DNA of 64,000 nucleotides from Pantoea rodasii. Its GTDB lineage: Bacteria; Pseudomonadota; Gammaproteobacteria; Enterobacterales; Enterobacteriaceae. Position numbers and translations under genes: made by a program. The stretch's first letter is position 1. Each line of letters starts with the position of its first letter. The notes below the pieces were generated by a model that saw nothing but the letters and a program-made list of their open reading frames with translations, was not told where the DNA came from and ran no database searches. This document shows positions 41,371 through 51,042 of the stretch, piece after piece. The stretch is from assembly GCF_002095465.1 (NCBI RefSeq), contig NZ_MLFP01000086.1, positions 186,001 to 250,000 of the forward strand, written 5' to 3'.

Positions 41371-42984
41371 ATGAAATTTAATGCGATAACTCTGGCGCTG
41401 AGCATCAGCCTGCTCGGCAGCGCCATCAATGCTCACGCCGCTGAGAAACCCGTGAGCGGCGGTAGCCTGACGGTGGGCGTCGAAACCGAACCTACCACCT
41501 TTAACCCGCAACTTAATGGTCAGGACAAAGCCGAGATCACGCTGCGTAATTTCTGGGAATCGTTGCTGGCACGCCGCCCGGATGGCAGTTTTGTTCCCTG
41601 GCTGGCACAGAGTTACGAGGTGAGCGCCGATGGCAAAACTATCCGGTTCAACCTGCGCCAGGATGTCACGTTCTCTAACGGCGAAAAACTGGATGCCAAC
41701 GCGGTGGCGGACAACTTCCGCCAAACGCAGGTGGCACAGTACTGCGCCGGAACCAGTCTGTGCTTGATGGGATCGCACATCGACAAAATTGAAATACCGG
41801 ACAATCGCACCGTGGTGATCACGCTCAAGGACGTCTATTCACCGTTCCTGTCGTTTGCCGCGGGATTGCAGATTCTGGCCCCGGCGAGTTGGAAATCACC
41901 GCAGCTGAAGTCGGGCGGAAAAGATATCGCCGGGACCGGGCCTTTTATTCTCGACAGCTACGAGAAAGGCCAGCAGGTGACCTTCGTCAAGAACCCGAAA
42001 TATCACTGGGCACCGGCTACCGCGAAGCATCAAGGACCGGCGTATCTTGATCGTGTCACCTATCGCTTCCTGCCTGAATCCTCGGTGCGCACCGGTGCAC
42101 TGCTGTCCGGCCAGGTCGACGTTATCGAAGGCATTTCCGGTAATGATGCCGGTGAATTCAAAGACAACGCGGATTTCACCTATCAGCATGCACTCAACAC
42201 CGGCACGCCTTACTCGTTGTTCCTCAACGTAGAATACGGCCCAACCCAGGATGTAAAAGTGCGTCAGGCGCTGCTGCAGGGGCTGGAGATCGATCCGCTG
42301 CTGAAGTCGGTGTATCGCGGTGAACGTACCCGTGCATGGGGCATCACCTCGCCGCTGGATCCGCTGTACAACAAGGAGCTGGAAGGGAAATACGGCAACA
42401 ACCCGGATGCGGCCAACAAGCTGCTGGATGAGGCAGGCTGGCAAACGCGTGACAGCGAAGGCTACCGCACCAAAAACGGTGAGCGTTTGCGTATTGAGTT
42501 GATTCAGGCGCAGGCCACGGTGCGTGACCAGCGCGACGTACTGCTGCAGGCGATTCAGGCACAGGCGCGTCAGCGTTTGGGCATCGATCTCAAACTGAAT
42601 TATGTTGATTCAGGCACCTATGTCGATGTGCGTAAAAGCGGTAAGTTTGGCACCATCGCCAACTCCAACACGCCGACGGATGGCGTAGATATTGAAAACC
42701 ACTACCGTCCGATAGCGCAAGGCGGCGCGATTAACTACAGCCGCGTCAACGATGCCAATATCAATGCGTTGCTGGATAAAGCCGCCGCGACCTTGGATCT
42801 CAATCAACGTCGCCAGTTCTACAGCGAACTGCAACAGCGTGCGTTACCGCAGCTGGCCTTGGCGGTGCCGCTGTATGAGCCGGAAGATCAACTTGCCGCT
42901 GCCAGTTACGTGCATGATTACGGTTTCCGCAGTTATAAGCAGATGCCGGAAAGTGTTTATGATGTGTGGGTAAGCCAGCATTAA
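41371..42984 (+). CDS. Peptide/nickel-type ABC substrate-binding protein, copy 1
   Basis: 537 residues. Signal peptide 1-23 (LLGSAINAHA-AEKP). Family 5 solute-binding protein: GGSLTVGVETEPTTFNPQLN, LRQDVTFSNGEKLDANAV, and GTGPFILDSYEKGQQVTFVKN. About four fifths identical to copy 2 at 43732, so a tandem duplication split by a GNAT gene. The whole locus (binding protein, permeases, ATPase, luciferase-like enzymes) resembles the Klebsiella set after which the KPN_01854/KPN_01858 protein families are named, recalled from memory. Likely binds a sulfur-containing organic compound; ligand unknown. Confidence 0.88.
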   Translation: MKFNAITLALSISLLGSAINAHAAEKPVSGGSLTVGVETEPTTFNPQLNGQDKAEITLRNFWESLLARRPDGSFVPWLAQSYEVSADGKTIRFNLRQDVTFSNGEKLDANAVADNFRQTQVAQYCAGTSLCLMGSHIDKIEIPDNRTVVITLKDVYSPFLSFAAGLQILAPASWKSPQLKSGGKDIAGTGPFILDSYEKGQQVTFVKNPKYHWAPATAKHQGPAYLDRVTYRFLPESSVRTGALLSGQVDVIEGISGNDAGEFKDNADFTYQHALNTGTPYSLFLNVEYGPTQDVKVRQALLQGLEIDPLLKSVYRGERTRAWGITSPLDPLYNKELEGKYGNNPDAANKLLDEAGWQTRDSEGYRTKNGERLRIELIQAQATVRDQRDVLLQAIQAQARQRLGIDLKLNYVDSGTYVDVRKSGKFGTIANSNTPTDGVDIENHYRPIAQGGAINYSRVNDANINALLDKAAATLDLNQRRQFYSELQQRALPQLALAVPLYEPEDQLAAASYVHDYGFRSYKQMPESVYDVWVSQH

Positions 42985-43108
42985 TAAAAATCGCGATGCA
43001 TAATAAATGTGCACGCGACGAACATCGTGATCATTAATTCCAGGGTCGTCATTTATGACGACCTTTATTTATTGCGGTATCTGCCTGCCCGAATCCCACA
43101 ATCAACAA

Positions 43109-43160
43109 ATCGATTGCCACTATTCTCGTTTTACTTTATTTCGCTGTATTTCAATAATTC
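43109..43160 (+). promoter_or_regulatory. Upstream element B, copy of the element at 41252
   Basis: ATCGATTGCCACTATTCTCG then TTTTACTTTATTTC, matching the element before binding-protein copy 1 with few differences. It precedes the GNAT gene by about 30 bp. Confidence 0.5.
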
Positions 43161-43188
43161 CCTGAAGATAAATTCAGGAACACCCAAC

Positions 43189-43704
43189 ATGAGCCAGTCC
43201 ATTCAGGTCGCTAAGCCCGACGACGCGGAAGAAATCTTTGCGCTATTACAACGCGCCTATGCCTCGCTGGTCGCGCTGGATGTGCATTTCACCATTTCAC
43301 AGGGCAACGTCGAGCAGGTCCGCCGGGTCATCGAAAATGAAACCGTGCTGGTGCTGCGCAAATGGAAACGCGCGGTCGCGACCGTCACGGTACGGTTTCC
43401 GTGGCAGCAGGATCAGGACGCACCGTCGTCACTGCCGTTTATCCACTGGTTCGCCGTGGACCCGGACTACAAAGGGCAGGGCTATGGTCGGGACATCATC
43501 AGTTATGCCGAACAAACGTTGCTGAAAGAAACCCTGAAAGCGCCGGGTGTTTATCTGGCCACCGCGATTAAACATCCGTGGTTGAGTGAGCTGTATCTGC
43601 GTCGCGGTTATCAGCCTTTTCATCACCGTACTAATGCCCTGGGCGAAGCGCTGGTGTTCCTGAAAAAGGAATTTCACCCGTCGCCCATCGCCAAAATTGC
43701 CTGA
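43189..43704 (+). CDS. GNAT-family N-acetyltransferase
   Basis: 171 residues from the ATG at 43189 (AGGA upstream); a longer frame from 43009 covers the promoter-like element and is rejected. GNAT fold with the acetyl-CoA site at VDPDYKGQGYGRDIIS (R/Q-x-x-G-x-G/A type) and a C-terminal YLRRGYQPFHHR. It lies between the two binding-protein copies and 27 bp before copy 2. In the Bacillus Yxe/Snd systems an acetyltransferase first acetylates S-substituted cysteine; that role here is inference. Confidence 0.85.
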   Translation: MSQSIQVAKPDDAEEIFALLQRAYASLVALDVHFTISQGNVEQVRRVIENETVLVLRKWKRAVATVTVRFPWQQDQDAPSSLPFIHWFAVDPDYKGQGYGRDIISYAEQTLLKETLKAPGVYLATAIKHPWLSELYLRRGYQPFHHRTNALGEALVFLKKEFHPSPIAKIA

Positions 43705-43731
43705 CTCACACCTTAAAATAACAGGGACATT

Positions 43732-45348
43732 ATGAAAGCGAATTCCATCACGCTGGCACTGGGGCTGGCGTGCCTGCTGGGCAGTACCAGTGCCCTCGCC
43801 GCCGAGCAACCGCGCAGCGGCGGCTCACTCACCTATGGTGTGGAAACCGAGCCGGTGCCGTTTAACCCACAGCTCAACGGTCAGTCGAAAGCGGAAGTCA
43901 CGCTGCGTAATGTATGGGAGTCACTGCTGGCCCGTCGCACCGACGGCAGCTTCGTGCCGTGGCTGGCCACCGCCTATGACGTCAGCGCGGATGGCAAAAC
44001 CTATCGCTTCACGCTGCGCCGCGATGTCACCTTCTCGAATGGCGAAAAATTAGATGCCAACAACGCCGTGGCGGAGAACTTCCGTCATGTGCAGGACCCG
44101 AAATACTGCGCTGGCACCAGCATTTGTGCCCTGAGCGCCCGCATTGCCAGCGTTGATACGCCGGACAGCAACACCGTGGTGATCACGCTAAAACAAGGCT
44201 ATGCGCCATTCCTCTCGTTCGCCGCGAAATTGCAGATTCTGGCCCCGGCAAGCTGGCAGTCACCGCAGCTGAAGGCGGGGGGGAAAGAGATCGCCGGTAC
44301 CGGGCCGTTTATCATCGAAAGCTACGAAAAAGGGCAGCAGGTGACCTTTGTGCGCAATCCGCACTATCACTGGGCGCCAGCCACTGCGCATCATCAAGGT
44401 CCGGCCTACCTCGAGCGCGTCACCTATCGCTTCCTGCCAGAGTCCTCAGTACGCACCGGCGCGCTGTTATCGGGTCAGTTGGATGTGATTGAAGGCATCT
44501 CAGGTAACGATGCCAGCGAGTTCAAAGACAACAGCGATTTTACCTACCAGCACGCCCTCAATACCGGCACGCCGTATTCGCTGTTCCTCAACGTGGAATA
44601 TGGCCCAACGCAGGACGTGAAAGTGCGTCAGGCGCTGCTGCAGGGGCTGGATATCGATCCGCTGCTGAAGTCGGTGTACCGCGGCGAACGCACCCGAGCA
44701 TGGGGCATTACCTCGCCGGTGGACCCGCTGTACAACAACGATCTTGAAGGCCAGTACGGCAATAACCCCACAGCGGCAAATAAGCTGCTGGATGAAGCCG
44801 GATGGCAAACGCGTGACAGCGACGGTTTCCGCAGTAAAGACGGCCAGCGCCTGCGCATTGAAGTGATTCAGGCCCAGGCCACGGTGCGCGACCAGCGCGA
44901 TGTGCTGTTGCAGGCCATTCAGGCTCAGGCGCGCCAGCGGCTCGGCGTGGAGATCGCATTGCGCTACGTCGATTCCGGCACTTATGCCGAGGTGCGCAAC
45001 AGCGGTCACTTTGGTTCGATAGCGAACTCGAACACCGAAACGGATGGCATCGATATCGAAAACCACTACCGTCCGGTCAACGCCGGCGGGCCGATCAACT
45101 ACAGCCGCGTCAACAGCCCTGAAATCAATGGCTGGCTCGATCAGGCAGCGGCCACCCTGGATATCAATCATCGTCGTAAGTTCTACAGCCAGCTACAGCA
45201 GTACGCACTGCCGCAACAGGCGCTGGCTATCCCGTTGTATGAACCCGAAGACCAGATTGCTACCGCGCGCTATGTGCACGGAGCCGGCTTCCGCAGCTAC
45301 AAGCAGATGCCGGAGAACGCATACGACATCTGGCTCAGCGACCATTAA
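43732..45348 (+). CDS. Peptide/nickel-type ABC substrate-binding protein, copy 2
   Basis: 538 residues with signal peptide 1-24 (LLGSTSALA-AEQP). Aligns with copy 1 from end to end; differences cluster at the N-terminal third (EPVPFNPQLN, SICALSARIASVDTP) and near VDSGTYAEVRNSGHF, while the central 200 residues are nearly unchanged. It is followed 13 bp later by the permease gene, so this copy is the one co-transcribed with the transporter. Two versions may widen the substrate range. Confidence 0.88.
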   Translation: MKANSITLALGLACLLGSTSALAAEQPRSGGSLTYGVETEPVPFNPQLNGQSKAEVTLRNVWESLLARRTDGSFVPWLATAYDVSADGKTYRFTLRRDVTFSNGEKLDANNAVAENFRHVQDPKYCAGTSICALSARIASVDTPDSNTVVITLKQGYAPFLSFAAKLQILAPASWQSPQLKAGGKEIAGTGPFIIESYEKGQQVTFVRNPHYHWAPATAHHQGPAYLERVTYRFLPESSVRTGALLSGQLDVIEGISGNDASEFKDNSDFTYQHALNTGTPYSLFLNVEYGPTQDVKVRQALLQGLDIDPLLKSVYRGERTRAWGITSPVDPLYNNDLEGQYGNNPTAANKLLDEAGWQTRDSDGFRSKDGQRLRIEVIQAQATVRDQRDVLLQAIQAQARQRLGVEIALRYVDSGTYAEVRNSGHFGSIANSNTETDGIDIENHYRPVNAGGPINYSRVNSPEINGWLDQAAATLDINHRRKFYSQLQQYALPQQALAIPLYEPEDQIATARYVHGAGFRSYKQMPENAYDIWLSDH

Positions 45349-45361
45349 TCAGGAGGCGAAG

Positions 45362-46354
45362 ATGAGTCTGGAAAGCATCGTTACCCGCACACCGCAACCG
45401 CGTCGGCCTTCGATCTGGCGCAGCGAGCTGTCGCGTCGTATTGTCGGCCGCCTGCTCGGTGGCGTGCTGGTGCTGTGGGCTGCCGTGACGCTGGCGTTTC
45501 TCGGCGTGCATCTGGCACCCGGCGATATCGTCAGTTTGCTGATTGGCGAACAGCTGCGCACGCCGGCGATTGAAGCCGCGATCCGTGCCGAGTGGGGACT
45601 GAATGAACCGCTGTGGTGGCAATATCTGCACTACCTGTGGCGCGTGCTGCACGGCGATTTTGGCCGATCCTACATTCTCAATACCGACGTCAGTTATCTG
45701 CTGTCGACCCAGCTGTGGCCCACCATCAAGCTGACGCTGGCAGCGTTGGGGGTGAGCATTCTGTTTGCGGTGGTGATCGCCGTGGCGACCGCGCACCGAC
45801 GCATTGGCCGTCGTATCGCCAACGGGCTGGAACTGCTGCTGGCGTCAACGCCTTCGTTCTGGATGGGCATCGTGCTGCTGTTTATTTTCAGCTTCACGCT
45901 GCGCTGGTTCCCGGTGGCAGGTGACCGTTCGTTGTCATCGCTGGTATTACCGGCGCTGGCGTTGGGCCTGGCGCAAGGCGCGGTGGTGGCGCAGTTACTG
46001 CGCCGCGAGTTGGAACGCGCTTTGGATGCGCCTTTTACCTTAACGCTACGCGCCTGGGGTGTGAGTGAAACCACCATTCGCCTGCGCCACGCGCTGAGGC
46101 ATGCGGCTTTACCGGCCGTGACCTTAACCGGCTGGCTGGTGGGCGGTTTACTCAGCGGCGCGGTGATCACTGAACAGGTGTTTGGTCGTCCCGGCCTCGG
46201 CAAACTCACCGTTGATGCGGTGCTGGCGAAGGATCTGCCGGTGGTTTTGGCCGTTGCGATCCTTTCGGCGCTGATCTACGTAGTGATGAGCACCCTGGTT
46301 GACATCCTGTCGCTGTGGATCGATCCGCGTCTGCGTGAGGAGAACAAATCATGA
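45362..46354 (+). CDS. ABC transporter permease (DppB type)
   Basis: 330 residues from the ATG at 45362 with GGAGG 6 nt upstream; a long upstream extension overlaps the binding-protein gene and is rejected. Six membrane helices; N-terminal VLWAAVTLAFLGVHLAPGD, HGDFGRSY, and a cytoplasmic EAA loop within RAWGVSETTIRLRHALRHAA. Pairs with the next gene (4-nt overlap). Confidence 0.92.
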   Translation: MSLESIVTRTPQPRRPSIWRSELSRRIVGRLLGGVLVLWAAVTLAFLGVHLAPGDIVSLLIGEQLRTPAIEAAIRAEWGLNEPLWWQYLHYLWRVLHGDFGRSYILNTDVSYLLSTQLWPTIKLTLAALGVSILFAVVIAVATAHRRIGRRIANGLELLLASTPSFWMGIVLLFIFSFTLRWFPVAGDRSLSSLVLPALALGLAQGAVVAQLLRRELERALDAPFTLTLRAWGVSETTIRLRHALRHAALPAVTLTGWLVGGLLSGAVITEQVFGRPGLGKLTVDAVLAKDLPVVLAVAILSALIYVVMSTLVDILSLWIDPRLREENKS

Positions 46355-47184
46355 TTGCAGCACTACAACGTTTACCCGCTGCGCTGCCCGGTGCGGTGTG
46401 GCTGGCGATGCTTTATCTGCTGCTGTTGGCGATTGCGGTGATTGCCCCCGGCGTGCTGGCTCACAGCGATCCACTGTTGGCCGATCCGGTTAACGCGCAG
46501 CTGCCGCCCTCGGCCGCACACTGGCTCGGTACCGATCAGTTGGGACGCGATCTGCTGACGCGCGTGATTTACGGTAGCCGCTATTCAATGCTGATCAGCG
46601 TGGCTGCCATGGCGTTAGCGGTGTTGTTCGGCACCCTGCTGGGCCTGGCCGCCGCGCTGTCACGTGGTGTGATAGATGAGCTGCTCAGCCGTGCGGTGGA
46701 TGTGATCTCTGCGTTTCCCGATCTGCTGCTGGCGCTGATGCTGATTGCCTTCACCGGGCCCGGCACCAACAACCTGATTATTGCGCTGGGCGTGGCCTCG
46801 GTGCCGCGATTCGCCCGCGTGGTGCGAGCACAAACCTACAGCGTGATGACCTCCGGCTATGTCGAGCAGGCGCGCACTTTTGGCCTGTCGCGCTTTACCT
46901 TGATCACCCGGCATATCTTGCCGCATGCCATTGCGCAAGTGCCGGCGCTGGCCACGCTGGGCCTCGGCACGGCGATTATTGGCACCGCCGGTTTGAGCTT
47001 CCTCGGTATGGGGCCGCAGCCACCCACCGCAGAATGGGGTTTGATGCTGGCAGAAGGGCGCAACTATCTGCGTAACGCCTGGTGGATCGCCGTGTGGCCT
47101 GGCGTGTTTATCACCCTGACGGTGATTGCCGTTAATACGCTCGGTCGCCACTGGCAGGCCCGTTTTGAAGGAAGAAACGCATGA
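46351..47184 (+). CDS. ABC transporter permease (DppC type)
   Basis: 277 residues, about six helices. HWLGTDQLGRDLLTRVIYGSR is the DppC signature; the EAA loop is EQARTFGLSRFTLITRHILPHA. Overlaps the previous permease and the following ATPase by 4 nt each, so the transporter genes are translationally coupled. Confidence 0.92.
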   Translation: MIAALQRLPAALPGAVWLAMLYLLLLAIAVIAPGVLAHSDPLLADPVNAQLPPSAAHWLGTDQLGRDLLTRVIYGSRYSMLISVAAMALAVLFGTLLGLAAALSRGVIDELLSRAVDVISAFPDLLLALMLIAFTGPGTNNLIIALGVASVPRFARVVRAQTYSVMTSGYVEQARTFGLSRFTLITRHILPHAIAQVPALATLGLGTAIIGTAGLSFLGMGPQPPTAEWGLMLAEGRNYLRNAWWIAVWPGVFITLTVIAVNTLGRHWQARFEGRNA

Positions 47185-48783
47185 GTCAGCCGTTTATTGA
47201 TATCCAAAATCTCACCATCCGTTTTGGTCCTCAGCAAGTGGTGAAAAACCTCACTCTGCAAGTGTGGCCGGGCGAATCGGTGGCGCTGGTGGGGGAGTCC
47301 GGATCGGGCAAAACCCTGACGGCACGCAGCCTGTTAGGGTTACTGCCCGACGGCGCAACGCTGACCGCCGACCGTTTTGTGATTGATGGGCGTGACATGC
47401 GTGACGCGCGCCGCAGTGACTGGCAGGCGCTGCGCGGACGCCGTATTGGCTATGTCTTGCAGGATGCGCTGGTATCGCTCGATCCGCTGCGCCGCATTGG
47501 TCAACAGTTAACCGACGCGTTAAGCGCGGCAGGGCACCGCGAAGGATTGCAGGATAAAAGCCTGGCGCTGCTGAAAGCGGCAGGCATTGCCGATGCGGAA
47601 AGTCGCCTCGCGCGTTATCCGCATCAGCTCTCTGGCGGCCAGCGACAACGTGCGCTGATCGCTACCGCCCTGGCGGGCAGTCCAACCCTGTTGATCGCCG
47701 ATGAACCCACCACCGCACTGGACATGACCGTGCAGCGCCAGATCCTGCAACTGCTGGCCCAGCGCCGACAAGACGGCCATGGCTTGCTGCTGATCAGTCA
47801 CGATCTGGCGGTAGTGGCAGAACTCGCGGATCGCGTATTGGTGATGCGTGATGGCGAGGTGGTCGAGCAGGGGCACAGCGCGCCGCTGCTTAACCGTCCG
47901 CAGCATGCCTGGACCCAACGTCTGCTGCGAGCCGTGCCCACGCCCGCTACCCGTGGATTGCGTTTAAGTGCAGCGGAACCCACACCGTTACCGCCGCGTC
48001 CGAAGCCGGGCAAACAACCGTTGCTGGAAGGGATCAACCTTAACAAAGCCTATGGCGATCGCCAGGTGTTGAACAACATCAACTTCACCCTGCACGCCGG
48101 TGAAACCCTGGGCGTGGTCGGCGAATCCGGCTCAGGTAAAACCTCGCTGGTGAAAGTGGTGATGGGCTTAACCGAACCCGACAGCGGCACGCTGCAGTTG
48201 GAAGGTGAACGCTGGGATCGCCTGCCGGAAAAGCGCGTCGCGCCCGGCGTGCCCGGTTGCAATTGATTGCGCAGGACCCGTTCAGCTCCTTCGATCCGCG
48301 TTACACGGTAGAAAAATCATCGGCGAAAGCCTCGACAGCGTGGGCATTTACGGCGATGCGCGGCGTCAGCGCGTGCGGCAACTGCTGGATGAAGTGCAGC
48401 TCGGCGATCGTTTCCTGCAGCGCTATCCGCAACAGCTTTCTGGCGGTCAGCGCCAGCGCGTCGCCATCGCCCGCGCGTTTGCCCCCAACCCGGCGCTGCT
48501 GGTGGCCGACGAGCCCGTTAGTGCACTTGATGTGTCTGTGCAGGCGCAGGTGCTGGATTTACTGGCGGATATGCAGGCCGAACACGGCACCGCTCTGCTG
48601 TTTATCTCGCACGATCTCGGTGTGATCCAGCATCTGGCGGATCGCGTGCTGGTGATGCAAAACGGACTCATCGTGGAGAGCGGTGAGCTGACGCAAGTGT
48701 TCGCCGCCCCTCAGCATCCGTGGACACAAAAACTACTTCAGGCGCTGCCGGTGATACCCGACTGGCAGCCCGCACACGCATAA
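47181..48783 (+). pseudogene. Double-domain ABC transporter ATPase, two single-base frameshifts
   Basis: Adding one A at 48229-48232 and one A at 48312-48316 joins three frames into 534 residues. The junctions then read EKARRARRARLQLIAQDPFS and RYTVEKIIGESLDSV. Two nucleotide-binding domains in one chain, like GsiA or YejF: domain 1 has GESGSGKT, LSGGQRQRALIA and IADEPTTALD; domain 2 has GESGSGKT, LSGGQRQRVAIARAFA and VADEPVSALD. It energises the two permeases upstream. The breaks lie in A-runs, so the gene is probably intact in the organism. Confidence 0.9.
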
Positions 48784-48795
48784 AAGGAGCATTGC

Positions 48796-50136
48796 ATGAG
48801 TCAGACACAACGTCAGCTGCGGCTGGGCGCGATTATTCAGGGCGTATCCGGCAACATGTCGGCATGGCGCCATCCTGATGCGGTGGCGGATGCCAGCATC
48901 AACGTCGATTATGTGCTGGATCTGGCGCGTAAAGCCGAGCAGGCAAAAATCGATTTTCTGTTCGTTGCCGATGGGCTGTACATCACACCGCAATCCATTC
49001 CGTATTTCCTGAACCGCTTTGAGCCAATTACCTTGTTGTCGGCACTGGCGCTGGTGACGCAGAAAATCGGTCTGGTGGCGACACTTTCTACCTCCTACAG
49101 CGAGCCATTCACCGTGGCGCGCCAGTTTGCCAGCCTTGATCATCTCAGCCATGGCCGCACCGGCTGGAACGTGGTGACGTCGCCGCTGGAAGGATCGGCG
49201 AAAAACTTCTCACGCGCTACCCATCCCGAGCACGATGAGCGCTATCGCGTTGCCAGTGAGTATCTGCAGGTGGTGAAAGGGCTGTGGGATTCGTGGGAGC
49301 AGGATGCCTTTGTGCGGGATAAAGCCAGCGGTCAGTTCTTTGATGCCGACAAGCTGCACACCCTGAACCATAAAGGAAAATACTTTGCCGTGCAGGGCCC
49401 GCTGAATGTGGGCCGCTCACCGCAGGGACGACCGATTGTATTCCAGGCGGGCGCTTCTGAAGCAGGCAAAGCGTTTGCGGCTGAAGCGGCCGATGCCATT
49501 TACACCCGACAGGAAACCATTGAAGAAGCGCGTGCGTTTCGTGAGGACGTGCGCCGCCGGTTAGTGGCGCGCGGGCGTGAGGCGGATGATATCCGGGTAT
49601 TCCAGGGGATCAGCGTGATCATCGGCGACAGTGAGGAGGAGGCGGAACAACGCTATCAGCAGACCGCCGAGTTGGTCACCATCGACAAAGCGCTGGAGTA
49701 TCTTGGTCGCTACTTCGAGCATCACGATTTCAGCCAGTACGCGCTGGATGAACCTTTCCCGGAAATTGGCGGTCTGGGCGAGAACAGCTTCCGCAGCACC
49801 ACCGATAAGATCAAGCATAACGCGCGTGAACGAGGATTAACCCTGCGCCAGGCGGCGCTGGAAGAAGCCACACCGCGTCCGAGCTTCCTGGGGAGCGCAC
49901 AGCAGGTGGCCGACGGTTTAGCCGAATGGTTCCTCGCGGGTGCCACCGATGGCTTTATCGTGCGTGGCGGCACGCCGAATGCGTTTGATGATTTTGTCGA
50001 GCAGGTGATCCCGCTGTTGCAGGCGCGCGGCATTTATCGCACCGAATATGAAGGTGATACCCTGCGGGAAAACCTCGGCTTACCGGAGCCGGAAAACCAG
50101 TTTGCTGCACAGCGCGGCCAGCAAATCGTGGCGTAA
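48796..50136 (+). CDS. Luciferase-like FMN monooxygenase (NtaA/SnaA/DszA family)
   Basis: 446 residues; AAGGAGC lies 6 nt before the ATG. TIM-barrel flavin enzyme: [54 protein letters not shown] and [22 protein letters not shown] are the group signatures. It needs reduced FMN from a separate reductase. Directly after the ABC transporter genes, so it likely oxidises the imported compound, probably cleaving a C-S or C-N bond. Related to the partial gene at 62874. Confidence 0.9.
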   Translation: MSQTQRQLRLGAIIQGVSGNMSAWRHPDAVADASINVDYVLDLARKAEQAKIDFLFVADGLYITPQSIPYFLNRFEPITLLSALALVTQKIGLVATLSTSYSEPFTVARQFASLDHLSHGRTGWNVVTSPLEGSAKNFSRATHPEHDERYRVASEYLQVVKGLWDSWEQDAFVRDKASGQFFDADKLHTLNHKGKYFAVQGPLNVGRSPQGRPIVFQAGASEAGKAFAAEAADAIYTRQETIEEARAFREDVRRRLVARGREADDIRVFQGISVIIGDSEEEAEQRYQQTAELVTIDKALEYLGRYFEHHDFSQYALDEPFPEIGGLGENSFRSTTDKIKHNARERGLTLRQAALEEATPRPSFLGSAQQVADGLAEWFLAGATDGFIVRGGTPNAFDDFVEQVIPLLQARGIYRTEYEGDTLRENLGLPEPENQFAAQRGQQIVA

Positions 50137-50183
50137 CAGGTGAATCCGCAGCTCAGGTGAACAAAGGAGCACCCACGTTCTGT

Positions 50184-50217
50184 CCACAGCATCTTTTCAT
50201 CAACAAAGGTGCTGTGG
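50184..50217. repeat. 13-bp inverted repeat between convergent genes
   Basis: CCACAGCATCTTT pairs with AAAGGTGCTGTGG (one G-U). No T-run follows on either strand, so a terminator role is unsure. It is the only structure in the gap between the monooxygenase and the PhnD-like gene. Confidence 0.45.
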
Positions 50218-50256
50218 ATTGCAGGCTTGCATCGTCAAAAAAAACGGCAGAGGCCA

Positions 50257-51042
50257 TTAAAGCGCCGTCACACCATATTCCGCCGCCTGATCTTCCCACG
50301 CTTGCACCTCACCGTAAAACGCGCGTTCGGGTACCGCAAAACCGCTGATCAGGCTCGCTGACAGTAACTGCTGATAGTGTTTGTCGGTAGTGAGTTCGGT
50401 CAGGGCGCTGCGCAAATGCTCAAGCGTTTTGGCGTCGGTTTTCGCGGAGGTGATTAACGGCAATGCGGCACACAGCGGTGTTTCGCCGATAATCTCTAAC
50501 CCGGCCAGTTCTTCAGGGTGGTAAGCACGCAAAAGCGCCCAGGTAATGCAATCGATCGCCGCAATATCCGCACGCTTTTCACGTAACGCCTTCAAAGATT
50601 GACGGTGACTGCCGCTGAGCAGCGTTTCACTAAAAAAGGTGCCATCGCGCGCCAGTGGAGCGGTGACATAGCGCAGTGAGTTATAACCCGAGTGCGAATC
50701 GTCACTGTTACACACCGCGCGGCGGCCACGAAAATCGCTCAGGCTGAGGTGTTCATCCTCTTTGCGCGCCACCAGCCAACTGCGATAGCGCAGACCTTCA
50801 CAGCCTTGCGCACTTGACTGAAACGCGCCCACCAGCTGTACGTCGGGCAGCAGTTGCACCAGCGGATAGCCGCAGGTCTGGCTCAGCAGCAAATCCTCAT
50901 CGCGCCAGTGCGGCAACAGTTCGCTGTGCCACTCAACCTCAGCCTGCACGCCGCGTTGCGCCAGCAGCGTCGTTAGCGCTGCGGTCAAGGCCAGCGTCGT
51001 GGGGTGATGGATGTCGTACATCGGTAATGAAAGGATCGGCAT
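50257..51042 (-). CDS. PhnD/SsuA-like substrate-binding protein without signal peptide
   Basis: 261 residues from the ATG at 51042 with AAGG 9 nt upstream; other starts at 51051 or 51120 are open. The fold reads as a phosphonate-type binding protein: ILSLPMYDIHHP, LLLSQTCGYPLV, GRRAVCNSDDSHSGYNSLRY and ADIAAIDCITWALL. No hydrophobic N-terminal segment, so it seems to stay in the cytoplasm, or its signal sequence is missing. It overlaps the end of the desaturase gene by 104 nt, which is unusual. Confidence 0.8.
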   Translation of the reverse strand: MPILSLPMYDIHHPTTLALTAALTTLLAQRGVQAEVEWHSELLPHWRDEDLLLSQTCGYPLVQLLPDVQLVGAFQSSAQGCEGLRYRSWLVARKEDEHLSLSDFRGRRAVCNSDDSHSGYNSLRYVTAPLARDGTFFSETLLSGSHRQSLKALREKRADIAAIDCITWALLRAYHPEELAGLEIIGETPLCAALPLITSAKTDAKTLEHLRSALTELTTDKHYQQLLSASLISGFAVPERAFYGEVQAWEDQAAEYGVTAL

